From Synechocystis sp. PCC 7338 (GTDB lineage Bacteria; Cyanobacteriota; Cyanobacteriia; Cyanobacteriales; Microcystaceae): a stretch of 64,000 bases of DNA. The notes beneath the pieces were generated by a model. The model had not been told where the DNA came from and did no database searches. It was given only the letters and a program-made list of their open reading frames with translations. The number at the start of each line of letters is the position of its first letter. Position 1 is the stretch's first letter. The DNA is taken from contig NZ_CP054306.1 of assembly GCF_018282115.1 (NCBI RefSeq), positions 915,488 through 979,487 on the forward strand, written 5' to 3'. Made by a program: the position numbers and the translations under genes. Below, piece after piece: positions 36,897-45,535 of the stretch.

Positions 36897-36979
36897 TTAA
36901 TTTCGCTATCGAACCAACGTTAATTCAAATATCATTTCGCTTCATTCTCGATTATTAATTACGGAGTAATTCCACTACC

Positions 36980-37780
36980 ATGGACAGCAAAACAACACCT
37001 CTAGGATTGTTATTATTTTTCGCTTGTATGCTCCATGGTCCAACATTTGCTAATCCGAGCGTCGAACCAAACTATCAACCTAAGGATGGCATCGTTAGAC
37101 TATATGGTGCCGGAGGACCACACACCGCCCTTATCCGGGCTGGCAAGCTCTTCACTGCCCAAACAGGTATTCCTGTGGATGTGAAGTTCGGACCAGAAAG
37201 TCAATGGTCTCAAGACGCCCAGCGTGATGCAGACATCATTTGGGGTACCTCGGAGCAATCAATGACTGCCTTTTTGGAAACCTATAAAGAATTCAATAGC
37301 AATGACGTGGAACCGATTTATATGGCAACATCGGTGATTGCTGTTCGTAAAGGTAATCCCAAAAATATCAAAAATTTTGACGATTTGCTCAGTCCCGGAA
37401 TTAAAATTGTTGTGACTGAGGGAGCTGGCGTTTACAACACTTCAGGCACTGGCGTATGGGAAGACATTGCCGGCCGCACAGGCTCCCTTGATGATGTCAA
37501 AGCTTTTCGCCGCAATATTATTGCTTTTGCCAAGGGCAGTGGCGCTAGCTTTGAAGCATTTAAAGAGATGAACGCAGATGCTTGGATAACCTGGAAAGAC
37601 TGGCCCATTAACCATCCCGAAGAAGCTGAATGGGTTGAACTTTCTCCTGATCGAGTTATTTACCGAGATTTGAATGTTGTCACCAACGCCAAGGCCGATC
37701 CAGGGGCGGAGCTATTTATTGATTTTCTGCAAACTGAAGAGGCAGAAGCGATATTTCGTTCGGAGGGATGGTCAAAGTAA
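36980..37780 (+). CDS. AcfC-like periplasmic substrate-binding protein
   Basis: 266 residues with a signal peptide (LLLFFACMLHGPTFAN). The mature part (LYGAGGPHTALIRAGKLF, FGPESQWSQDAQRDADIIWG, TEGAGVYNTSGTGVWED, AWITWKDWPINHPEEAEW) matches accessory colonization factor AcfC, a relative of molybdate/sulfate-binding proteins. The ligand is likely an oxyanion or small organic anion. No ABC permease or ATPase is nearby, so it is an orphan binding protein or shares another transporter. An ACGGAG ribosome site lies 13 bp upstream. Confidence 0.85.
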   Translation: MDSKTTPLGLLLFFACMLHGPTFANPSVEPNYQPKDGIVRLYGAGGPHTALIRAGKLFTAQTGIPVDVKFGPESQWSQDAQRDADIIWGTSEQSMTAFLETYKEFNSNDVEPIYMATSVIAVRKGNPKNIKNFDDLLSPGIKIVVTEGAGVYNTSGTGVWEDIAGRTGSLDDVKAFRRNIIAFAKGSGASFEAFKEMNADAWITWKDWPINHPEEAEWVELSPDRVIYRDLNVVTNAKADPGAELFIDFLQTEEAEAIFRSEGWSK

Positions 37781-38688
37781 AATGTGTAAGATTCTGTTTG
37801 AGAAGTTGAGTTGTCGGAGTTAAGTTCCTTCTAACCTTCCTTGACAATGGGAGAATTTGAGTCAAATACTCCTTTTACAGCGGTTGCCGTATCTAGGCAC
37901 CATAGCAAAAACTTTGCCAAATAAGCGTTACAAAGGTTTTGTTGATATCAGATTGATCCTGAATTTGCTGTATCAGGGAATCAGGGAAATAAATCCATTA
38001 CCCTAAACTTGTTAAACAGTCCCTAGATTCTTTGATTAAAATCTTAGAAGAGCATAGCCAAGACACTTGTCCAGTGACTAATCTTGTATAGTAAAGGGCG
38101 AGACGGTTAGGACTAATAGTCACTGAAAACCTTTCCAAATTAAGAGTTTTAAAATTAAAAATGTCCTAAAACAGCCCAATTTTTGCTATAGCAATTCTCG
38201 TTACTTTAGCAAATTTTTTTACTGTTTTAGCCTAAGGAATGCCGTAGCTGACACGATCAACTTAAATTTATTTGAATCTCTCTCTTCCCCGGTCAAATTA
38301 ACTGATTAAATTTTCGATATAAATTCTATGGATGAAAACCTTAAAATCTCTGCATTTAAGGATATATCGGCTTTTCTACTAACAACTTTACAAAGTCAGA
38401 CCAAGATTAATTTGGATATCAAATATGTCAAAAATGCAGATGAAGCCCATCGGGATTTAAAACAAAATCTGGCCCATATTATTTTGATGTCCTATACGGA
38501 AGCAATTTTTGCTCAAGATACGGGCATGATAATGCCCTCTGAACGTCACTGGCTAGAGAAATTTCATGGATGTTAAACAAAATTGGAGTGAAACTTTATC
38601 TTGATTAGCTTTAGTACAGAGTTCAAAAACTTTGCTCATCTGTATTGGCCTTCACCATCAGCATCCTAGCTTTAATGTTGGACATAAT
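37781..38688. other. 908-bp gene-poor decayed region
   Basis: AT-rich, HIP1-free, with stops in all frames except short stretches. One readable piece is the ORF at 38328. Others are LDSLIKILEEHSQDTCPVT near 38028-38080 and FSTEFKNFAHLYWPSPSAS near 38600-38668, each too short to assign. No tRNA, terminator or repeat recognised. Confidence 0.5.
38328..38576 (+). pseudogene. fragment resembling a periplasmic binding protein
   Basis: 82 codons. The middle (YVKNADEAHRDLKQNLAHII then LMSYTEAIFAQDTG) resembles the phosphonate/phosphate-type binding-protein pattern in which a loop D-L-x-x-x-x-A-x-I-x-x-x-S-Y lines the ligand cleft. There is no signal peptide and no remainder of the fold. It is probably a decayed remnant, related in kind to the AcfC gene upstream but not to it in sequence. 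Assignment is weak. Confidence 0.35.
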
Positions 38689-40110
38689 TTAAGAAATACG
38701 ATGAATCTTAAGAAAATTGGTGCCTCTGGGTATTTTTGTCGGAATCCCGGCCATAACTAATAATTGGTCGCCTTTTTGTACCATTTCTCGATCCCTTAGC
38801 AGTACCTCCGCCTGTTGGATTAAGTCCTCAAAGGTGTCAAATTCTTCGTCAATTAAAAAGGGAATAATACCCCAAACTAAGTTGAGACCATGGTAAACCT
38901 TTTCTGAGGGGGTAAAGGCAATAACCGGCACCGATGGCCGTTGATTGGAAGCGAGCAGAGAAGTAAAACCAGACGTGGTGAATGTAACAATATATTTTAA
39001 GTCTAAGATTTCGTCGATGACCACCAATGCTTCACTTAGGGCATGGGTTTCCGTATTTTCGATTGGTGGATTGTTGGTAAGATGGAGACCCAATTCCGTT
39101 TCTTCGGCAATTTTACGCAACATCTGTACTGATTTAACAGGGTATTGTCCCACTGCCGATTCCCCGGATAACATTACCGCATCGGTGCCATCCAAGATGG
39201 CGTTGGCCACGTCACTGGCTTCTGCTCTGGTGGGTCGGGAATTGTGAATCATGCTGTCTAGCATTTGGGTGGCGGTAATAACCGGAATGGCCCGTACGTT
39301 ACAGCGCCGGATGATTTCCTTTTGCAGGCGAGGCACTTTTTCTGGGTTTACTTCCACCCCTAGGTCGCCCCGGGCCACCATAATGCCGTTGGAAACTGCC
39401 ACAATTTCTTCCAGATTTTCGATCGCCTGGGGCTTTTCGATTTTGGCAATGACCGGCAGGTCAGGATGGCCCCGTTCGGCCAGAAATTGTTTGAGGGTGT
39501 GGATATCTTCCCCTTTGCGGACAAAGCTGAGGGAAACCCAATCAATACCTTGGCTCAGACCAAATTCTAAGTCCTGCTTATCCTTGGCGGTCATGGAAGG
39601 TAAAGTTAGCACTAACCCCGGTAGATTGACCCCTTTGCGACTTTTGAGGACGCCCCCCGTCACCACTTCACAAATTACCTCTGGATCTTTAATCGCCACC
39701 ACTTTCATTTCCAGCAAACCATCATCCAACAAAATTCTTTCCCCCACCCGGGCCTCCGCCGCCAAATGGGGATAGTCAATGCCTACCGCCTCACCATGGC
39801 GATCGCCAATTTCCACTGGCACCAAACAGATTTTTTCCCCTTCTCGTAGATGTTTTTCGCCCCCTGGTAACTGACCAATGCGAATTTTGGGCCCCTGTAA
39901 ATCCTGCAAAAGGGTAATGGGAGTGTCCATTTCTTGCTCCACCGATCGCAGCATTTTGACCATGGTGGCGTGATCCTCGTAGCTACCATGGGAAAAATTG
40001 AGCCGAGCCACATTCATGCCCGCATCCACCATTTGACGTATCACCTCCACCGAACTACTGGCGGGGCCAATGGTGGCCACAATCTTGGTGCGATGACTTA
40101 GGGGTCTCAT
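38689..40110 (-). CDS. pyk: pyruvate kinase
   Basis: 473 residues, the short form. Motifs in order: [37 protein letters not shown], the catalytic region [33 protein letters not shown] (Mg and phosphoryl binding), [22 protein letters not shown], and a C-terminal domain ([17 protein letters not shown]). Converts PEP and ADP to pyruvate and ATP. It lacks the long extra C-terminal domain found in some cyanobacterial isoforms. Ends inside the decayed region's right edge. Confidence 0.95.
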   Translation of the reverse strand: MRPLSHRTKIVATIGPASSSVEVIRQMVDAGMNVARLNFSHGSYEDHATMVKMLRSVEQEMDTPITLLQDLQGPKIRIGQLPGGEKHLREGEKICLVPVEIGDRHGEAVGIDYPHLAAEARVGERILLDDGLLEMKVVAIKDPEVICEVVTGGVLKSRKGVNLPGLVLTLPSMTAKDKQDLEFGLSQGIDWVSLSFVRKGEDIHTLKQFLAERGHPDLPVIAKIEKPQAIENLEEIVAVSNGIMVARGDLGVEVNPEKVPRLQKEIIRRCNVRAIPVITATQMLDSMIHNSRPTRAEASDVANAILDGTDAVMLSGESAVGQYPVKSVQMLRKIAEETELGLHLTNNPPIENTETHALSEALVVIDEILDLKYIVTFTTSGFTSLLASNQRPSVPVIAFTPSEKVYHGLNLVWGIIPFLIDEEFDTFEDLIQQAEVLLRDREMVQKGDQLLVMAGIPTKIPRGTNFLKIHRIS

Positions 40111-40185
40111 AAAACTTCACCGGGGGTTAATCTAGGCTGGCACTGGAATTCTAGTCCAACTTACTGGAGGGGAATTAAGGGAATG

Positions 40186-41412
40186 TTATAGAGTCCCCAT
40201 CCCTTGGGCTGCCAACCAAGCCGTAGTCCAGGCATTTTGAAAATTAAAACCGCCGGTAATACCATCTATGTCGAGGATTTCCCCAGCAAAATATAAGCCT
40301 GGGCAACAACGGCTGGCCATGGTTTTAAAATCCACTTCCTTGAGGGTAATACCCCCACAGGTAACAAATTCTTCTTTGAACACCCCTTTGCCTTTGATCT
40401 GACAGTGGTAGCGGTGGATATTATCCGTTAGTTGTCGTTCCTGGACTTTGGAAAAATCAGCCCAGCATTGGCCGGGTTTAATCTCCGCCTGGGCCGTTAA
40501 TCTCTGCCAGAGTCGTTTGGGAAGGGTTGTGGGGCTGAAATTAGCAATTTGTTTGCGGGGATGATTTTGCTTTGTCTGTTGCCATTGGACGATAGACTGC
40601 TGGGGGTTAACTCTAGGTAACCAGTTGAGCCAGAGGGAATGGTCATAGCTCGATGCCTGCAATTGCCTTGCTCCCCAGGCGGATAGTTTCAGCACCGCCG
40701 GGCCGCTCAGCCCCCAATGGGTAATCAAGACCGGGCCTGCTTGGCAATCAGTTCCTTTAAACTTCGGCGACAAACTCACTAGGGCATTTTCCACACTGAC
40801 TCCGGCAAGGTCGGTCAACTGGGCATCGGGAATATTAAAGGTGAACAAAGAGGGCACCGGAGCCTGGATTGTATGTCCCAATTGTTCCGCCCAACGATAA
40901 CCTAAAGGATTACTGCCCGTGGCCAACAACAGGCGATCGCCATTAATTATTTCCCCCGATTTAAGCGTTACCTGGAATTGCTCCCCTAGTTTTCCTACCC
41001 CTTGCACTGGCGATCGATTCCTTAACTCCACTCCCGATCGCCGCGCTGTCGCTAGTAAACAATCCACAATGGTGGCCGAGTCATCGGTAATGGGAAACAT
41101 CCGCCCGTCTGCTTCCGTTTTCAGTTGTACCCCCTCCGCCCCAAACCAGGCGATTGTTTGTTGGGGTTGGAAGCGACTGAACGCTCCCCGTAACGCTTTC
41201 CCCCCCCGGGGATAATTTTGCACTAACTGCGTCGGGTCAAAGCAATGGTGGGTCACATTACAACGACCGCCTCCAGAAATGCTAACCTTAGCCAGGAATT
41301 TTGACCCCGCCTCCAATAAAATTACTCTGCCCTCCGGTAGATTTCTTGCACAATTAATCGCCCCAAAAAAGCCGGCCGCTCCTCCCCCCACCACAATTAC
41401 AGTTCTTGGCAT
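40186..41412 (-). CDS. HI0933-like flavoprotein (BaiN/RdsA family)
   Basis: 408 residues. FAD-binding VVGGGAAGFFGAINCA at residues 7-22, LLEAGSKFLAKVSISGGGRCNVTH (family signature), LLLATGSNPLGYRWAEQLGH, VLITHWGLSGPAVLKLSAW and a C-terminal GEILDIDGITGGFNFQNAWTTAW. Cytoplasmic flavin oxidoreductase of unknown substrate; members reduce bile-acid-like or other enones in gut bacteria. Start agrees with a GGAG-like site weakly. The 364 bp upstream contain Yfr1. Confidence 0.9.
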   Translation of the reverse strand: MPRTVIVVGGGAAGFFGAINCARNLPEGRVILLEAGSKFLAKVSISGGGRCNVTHHCFDPTQLVQNYPRGGKALRGAFSRFQPQQTIAWFGAEGVQLKTEADGRMFPITDDSATIVDCLLATARRSGVELRNRSPVQGVGKLGEQFQVTLKSGEIINGDRLLLATGSNPLGYRWAEQLGHTIQAPVPSLFTFNIPDAQLTDLAGVSVENALVSLSPKFKGTDCQAGPVLITHWGLSGPAVLKLSAWGARQLQASSYDHSLWLNWLPRVNPQQSIVQWQQTKQNHPRKQIANFSPTTLPKRLWQRLTAQAEIKPGQCWADFSKVQERQLTDNIHRYHCQIKGKGVFKEEFVTCGGITLKEVDFKTMASRCCPGLYFAGEILDIDGITGGFNFQNAWTTAWLAAQGMGTL

Positions 41413-41543
41413 AGTTCTGATTAAACTTTAGATCCGTGTTTCCCCGGAAAATAGATCCAAATAGATCCAAAAATCCCTTGAAAAAATTTCACTGATACGG
41501 AACTCCCCACCGGCAAAACCCCTACGGCCCCCGTTCCAGCCTG

Positions 41544-41549
41544 TACAAT
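41544..41549 (+). promoter_or_regulatory. -10 box of the Yfr1 RNA
   Basis: TACAAT lies six to eight bases before the predicted 5' end of Yfr1. A TG dinucleotide directly precedes it. No strong -35 hexamer is visible upstream. Confidence 0.55.
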
Positions 41550-41554
41550 GAAGA

Positions 41555-41627
41555 GGGCGGAGACGTAAGTTTCCGTTCACTCCTCACACCACACTCCGCC
41601 TGGATGATGTTCGGGCGGTTTCTTCTT
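41555..41627 (+). ncRNA. yfr1: Yfr1 cyanobacterial small RNA
   Basis: The ultraconserved single-stranded motif ACTCCTCACACC (41579-41590) is present between two stem-loops. The 5' stem is CGGA...TCCG, and the 3' stem is CCGCC (41596-41600) with GGCGG (41614-41618), followed by TTTCTTCTT as terminator. Yfr1 is a short trans-acting RNA that represses outer-membrane porin mRNAs and is needed under stress; in many cyanobacteria it is located near trxA, as here. Exact ends are inferred from the -10 box and the T-run. Confidence 0.9.
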
Positions 41628-41650
41628 ATCTACTCATAATGGAGGGAAGT

Positions 41651-41680
41651 ATGACAGCAACTGTGACAAAAGATGAATAA
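41651..41680 (+). CDS. nine-codon ORF between Yfr1 and trxA
   Basis: ATG at 41651 encodes MTATVTKDE and stops with TAA. It has a strong ribosome site (GGAGGG at 41641-41646, four bases before the ATG), better than that of trxA itself. It may be a leader peptide or the remnant of a gene whose body was lost. No conserved identity. Confidence 0.35.
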   Translation: MTATVTKDE

Positions 41681-41776
41681 ATTCTAAGTTTCACGATATT
41701 TTTCCATACAGAGGTCAACAATTAGTTATGGTAGTATTCTAATCAGCCCATCACGAGGTTTAAAAGGATTTCCAGT

Positions 41777-42100
41777 ATGAGTGCTACCCCTCAAGTTTCC
41801 GACGCAAGTTTCAAAGAGGATGTATTAGACAGCGAGTTACCCGTGCTCGTAGACTTTTGGGCTCCCTGGTGTGGCCCTTGTCGCATGGTGGCCCCCGTCG
41901 TTGATGAAATCTCACAACAGTACGAAGGCAAGGTCAAAGTCGTTAAGTTAAACACCGACGAAAACCCCAATACCGCTAGTCAGTACGGCATCCGCAGTAT
42001 TCCCACCCTAATGATTTTCAAAGGGGGTCAGAGAGTGGACATGGTGGTGGGAGCCGTGCCCAAAACGACCCTTGCCAGCACCCTAGAAAAATATCTTTAA
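41777..42100 (+). CDS. trxA: thioredoxin (m-type)
   Basis: 107 residues. [19 protein letters not shown] holds the active-site WCGPC at residues 31-35; the cis-proline is in [12 protein letters not shown]. Reduces disulfides in Calvin-cycle and antioxidant targets with electrons from ferredoxin-thioredoxin reductase. AAAAGGATTT upstream gives a weak ribosome site. Essential in related strains, from general knowledge. Transcription probably ends at the terminator at 42136. Confidence 0.96.
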   Translation: MSATPQVSDASFKEDVLDSELPVLVDFWAPWCGPCRMVAPVVDEISQQYEGKVKVVKLNTDENPNTASQYGIRSIPTLMIFKGGQRVDMVVGAVPKTTLASTLEKYL

Positions 42101-42135
42101 GCGCTGGTCTCCCTGCTTTGTGACGGTTTCCCTCC

Positions 42136-42169
42136 GGATCGTGCCCCTCCCCAGGACACGGTCTTTTTT
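42136..42169 (+). terminator. intrinsic terminator of trxA
   Basis: A 7-bp stem GATCGTG / CACGGTC (one G-T pair) around a C-rich loop, followed by TTTTTT. It lies 36 bp after the trxA stop codon. Confidence 0.8.
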
Positions 42170-42261
42170 GTTGGGTTTTTGCCCTGGAGGGAAAATAACA
42201 ACCATGGGGTGAATGGGGTAAAAGTTCCATTTTGCCCCCATCTTTTGATTATCTTTGCAGA

Positions 42262-43215
42262 TCAAAGCATAGCCAATTCGCCGATCACTTCCAGGCGCTT
42301 ATATCTACCCAGCCGTACAAATTTTTCTGACAGGGTTTCCGCCACCTGGGGAGGAATCCAACCCATTTGTTGGAGTAGATGAATGGCTACGGCGTACTTA
42401 GCTCGTTTGGAACCATCCTTAACTTTAATTGCTAAACCTAGCCCTTCCCCCACTCGGCCCACACATTGCACCCCCTCGGCACCAGACTTGCTGACCAATT
42501 CCCCTTCCATTTGTTGCATCAGTTCCGTATCGAAACAGCCTTCCCCAGCGACAAAATAGGGATAATAGGTCATCGCCCGGGCAACCCGCTCTAAACCCAA
42601 TTGTTGTCCCGAAGATAGCAGTGCATATAAGTGGGCTATTTGCCCCAACTCCATGGCGTAGGTGGGGGCCCCACAGTCGTCGTGGGCGGCGATCAATTCC
42701 GCTCCAGGCATACCCAGAAGGTCGGCCACCTTGGACAAAATCAGTTTTTGAATGGGACTGCTTTGTTGCAAATAACTGTGGAGTGGCCAGTCCTGCTGCT
42801 GGCAAACGGCCAACATACCGGAATGTTTCCCGGAGCAGCCATGGTGCAGGGGGCTTTCCTGTCCTGGTGGAATGGGACATTGTAAAGCCTGGGGCTCAAT
42901 GTCGGCCCGCCAAAGAATATTGAATACCTGCCGGGCTTGTTCAATGGTGCCTTGGTGCGAACCACACATAATGGCCAGGTCTTTGTCGGTGAGGCCATAG
43001 CGCTCCATGGTACCGGTGCTAGTGACGGCCAGGGCCTGAAATGGTTTGAGGGAAGAGCGAATGAAGGCGTTGCTGGTGCTGTTACCGGCAAGCATTAAAA
43101 CCCTTCCCCTGTCGTCGTATACTGTGGCTTCGGCCCAGTGTTGGGATTCGATGATGCCTTCCCTCAGCAAATGCACTTCGATGGGGGGAGTGTGGGGGCG
43201 TTTTCCTCTGCTCAT
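42262..43215 (-). CDS. asparaginase II family protein
   Basis: 317 residues. Family signatures: HLLREGIIESQHWAEATVYDD at the N-terminus, SSLKPFQALAV, MCGSHQG, HHGCSGKHSGMLA and DDCGAPTYAMEL, the last three forming the catalytic region. This is the cyanobacterial/plant-like asparaginase II type (not the tetrameric AnsB type) that hydrolyses asparagine to aspartate and ammonia. Cytoplasmic. No obvious operon partner; CGLD27 lies 64 bp upstream on the same strand. Confidence 0.9.
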   Translation of the reverse strand: MSRGKRPHTPPIEVHLLREGIIESQHWAEATVYDDRGRVLMLAGNSTSNAFIRSSLKPFQALAVTSTGTMERYGLTDKDLAIMCGSHQGTIEQARQVFNILWRADIEPQALQCPIPPGQESPLHHGCSGKHSGMLAVCQQQDWPLHSYLQQSSPIQKLILSKVADLLGMPGAELIAAHDDCGAPTYAMELGQIAHLYALLSSGQQLGLERVARAMTYYPYFVAGEGCFDTELMQQMEGELVSKSGAEGVQCVGRVGEGLGLAIKVKDGSKRAKYAVAIHLLQQMGWIPPQVAETLSEKFVRLGRYKRLEVIGELAML

Positions 43216-43279
43216 GCTGTTGGATTTAATGCTCGGTGGTAATGTTTTTCAGGCTTGAGTTTTTGAACCTGTTTCAATT

Positions 43280-43804
43280 CTAGGCACTAATCAGTCGAAA
43301 CATTGCCCAGAGGAGCAGATCGATCGCCATGGTGGCCCCCAAGAATTTCAAGGTATCTTGCCAGCGTTGCATTACGGGATTGACTTGATAGCGCAAAATA
43401 AGTTGATCCCTGGTTTGCACTTCTAGGGGTTTACGCCACACTTGGCCATCGTACCAGCCGGATTCTTCGTAGGTGACGGTTTCTGCCCCCAGGCGATCGC
43501 CAACGTAACGCCAGCCCAACAGCAAGCGCAACACAAACAGGGATAGCAGAAGGCCAATGCCCAGCACAATCATGAAACCACATTGAACGGGTTGCTTTTC
43601 CACCGAAAAGCTGGCGGAGGCGATCGGGCTGACAATAAAACTAATCAACAAAGCCAGCCCCGTAAGTTTCTTGCCGTAACTGAGCAAATCTAGTTGGCCC
43701 CAGGCATATAACCAAGCAGACTTGAGGGCTTCGTATTCATTGACCGGCTGTTGCTCCAGAGGGACGGGGCAAATTTGGGGTGAGGATTCCCGCATGGGAT
43801 TCAT
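43280..43804 (-). CDS. CGLD27 family (DUF1230) membrane protein
   Basis: 174 residues from ATG 43804; a start at 43849 would add 15 weak residues. CPVPLEQQPVNEYEALK is the family start motif, followed by two membrane helices (GLALLISFIVSPIA and MIVLGIGLLLSLFVLRLLL) and ESGWYDGQVWRKPLEVQTRD with YQVNPVMQRW. The family is conserved in the green lineage and diatoms and is linked to iron nutrition and chloroplast biogenesis. Function in cyanobacteria unresolved. Same strand as the asparaginase downstream. Confidence 0.88.
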   Translation of the reverse strand: MNPMRESSPQICPVPLEQQPVNEYEALKSAWLYAWGQLDLLSYGKKLTGLALLISFIVSPIASASFSVEKQPVQCGFMIVLGIGLLLSLFVLRLLLGWRYVGDRLGAETVTYEESGWYDGQVWRKPLEVQTRDQLILRYQVNPVMQRWQDTLKFLGATMAIDLLLWAMFRLISA

Positions 43805-43990
43805 AGAGTTCAAATAATTTAGGGTAATTCCGGCAAAAGCTGGGGGCAATAAAATCCCTTTCCATTTTGACCCAGAATTTCGGGGAGAACCAAGTCCCTC
43901 AACCCAGGCAAATTTTTGATTATTTTTGCTCTAACCGGATTAAGCCATGGCCCCTCTCAGTTAACCTGGAATTACCTACGTTGATGATCT

Positions 43991-45106
43991 ATGACTGTAT
44001 CTCCCCTATCCGTTTGCATTACCCTCGGTACTCGCCCTGAAGCGATCAAATTGGCCCCCGTGATCCGGGCATTCCGGGCCCAACCCGATATGGAAACCCA
44101 GGTAATTTTGACCGGGCAACATCGGGAAATGGTGCAACAGGTCATGGATTTATTTGAGTTGTCAGGGGATGCGGATCTGAAAATTATGCAACCGGGGCAA
44201 ACTTTAACGGATATTACCCAGGGTTGCTTGGGGGGATTGGACAAACTCTGGCGGGAAAAACCACCCCAATTGGTCATTGTCCAAGGGGATACCACCACAG
44301 CTTTTGCGGCGGCCCTGGCGGCTTTTTATCAGCAAATTCCCATTGGCCATGTGGAAGCGGGGTTACGCACCGATAATTTATTTAATCCCTACCCAGAGGA
44401 AGCCAATCGTCGCCTGATTTCCCAAATTGCCCAGTTGCATTTTGCCCCCACTACCCTAGCAGTGGAGAATTTACGGCGATCCGATGTCACTGGGGAAATC
44501 CATTTAACGGGCAATACGGTCATTGATGCGTTATTGACAGTGGCCGGCCAAAAACCAGCTTGCCCCATTGACGGTTTGGATTGGCAAAAGTATCGAGTTT
44601 TACTGGCTACAGTGCATCGCCGGGAAAATTGGGGGGAGCCCTTGCAGGATATTTTGACCAGTTTTAGCCAAATCCTAGAGCAGTTTCCCGACACGGCCCT
44701 ATTACTGCCCATGCACCGCAATCCCACTGTGCGGGAACCGATTCAAAAGGCATTGGGTGATCATCCCCGGGTTTTTCTAACAGAACCATTGGATTACGCC
44801 CAATTGGTGGGGGCAATTCAGCATTGTTACCTACTCTTAACGGATTCCGGTGGTCTTCAGGAAGAAGCTCCTAGTTTGGGTAAACCTGTGTTAGTGTTGC
44901 GGGAAACAACGGAACGACCAGAGGCGATCGCCGCCGGGACAGCGAAATTAGTGGGGACAAATCCGGCCAAAGTTACGAAGGCCGCCGGGGAGTTACTGAG
45001 TCAACCCCAAGCCTATGAACAAATGGCCAATGCCATCAACCCCTTTGGGGACGGTACTGCCAGCCCAAAAATCATCCAAATTGTTCGTAATTATTTCCAA
45101 CACTAA
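43991..45106 (+). CDS. wecB: UDP-N-acetylglucosamine 2-epimerase
   Basis: 371 residues. GT-B-like fold with LGTRPEAIKLAPVIRAF at residues 11-27, QGDTTTAFAAALAAFYQ, HVEAGLRTDNLFNPYPEE (substrate-binding), HRRENWG and DSGGLQEEAPSLGKPVLVLR. Converts UDP-GlcNAc to UDP-ManNAc for surface polysaccharide. Unlinked to other polysaccharide genes here, though WecA-like and WcaF/I-like genes are elsewhere in the window. Divergent from CGLD27. Confidence 0.95.
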   Translation: MTVSPLSVCITLGTRPEAIKLAPVIRAFRAQPDMETQVILTGQHREMVQQVMDLFELSGDADLKIMQPGQTLTDITQGCLGGLDKLWREKPPQLVIVQGDTTTAFAAALAAFYQQIPIGHVEAGLRTDNLFNPYPEEANRRLISQIAQLHFAPTTLAVENLRRSDVTGEIHLTGNTVIDALLTVAGQKPACPIDGLDWQKYRVLLATVHRRENWGEPLQDILTSFSQILEQFPDTALLLPMHRNPTVREPIQKALGDHPRVFLTEPLDYAQLVGAIQHCYLLLTDSGGLQEEAPSLGKPVLVLRETTERPEAIAAGTAKLVGTNPAKVTKAAGELLSQPQAYEQMANAINPFGDGTASPKIIQIVRNYFQH

Positions 45107-45128
45107 CTTGAATAGCCAACTCATGTTT

Positions 45129-45176
45129 AAGAGCCTGTTTGAAAAGCCCCCCTCGCTCCCCAAATTTAGGGGGAAA
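45129..45176. repeat. dispersed small repeat, copy A
   Basis: Starts AAGAGCCTGTTTGAAAAGCC and continues with a C-rich run to CCCCAAATTT and GGGGG. Read in reverse complement it aligns with the right half of copy B (57193-57309). See copies B and C. Confidence 0.65.
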
Positions 45177-45181
45177 CTGAG

Positions 45182-45535
45182 TAAATAGAAAGTATGAACT
45201 TTACTTCTCTGGAAGATAGACACAGACACAGGGAAATATCTTGGGCTTATGCCCGTCGCAACAGCAGACTCGGTTAACTAGATCATTAGCACGAAGAGCA
45301 AAGTCAAAGCGCGAGCATTACAGGGGAAATTTTGTAGCTGATGTTACAGAAAAGCGAGATCAATACAAGATAGCATCAAGCCCCGCTTGCCCTGCCTACC
45401 GGGTTTAGCATATTGGCCCCTGGGGTGAAATACTTTTAAATTGTATCAAGGTCGAGACTCCCAACTTTTACTGCTAATTTAGCCCCTGGAGCTTGCCACC
45501 GCTACAGAAACAAAATAATTATCATAACTATCAAA
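45182..45535. other. intergenic region before the glutamate symporter
   Basis: About 350 bp with one open stretch (near 45285-45410: SLARRAKSKREHYRGNF, then VADVTEKRDQYK) that ends at a stop after ACPAYRV. It is short, has no start codon in frame and no known family. No tRNA or terminator. The symporter's promoter should lie in the last 80 bp. Confidence 0.35.
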
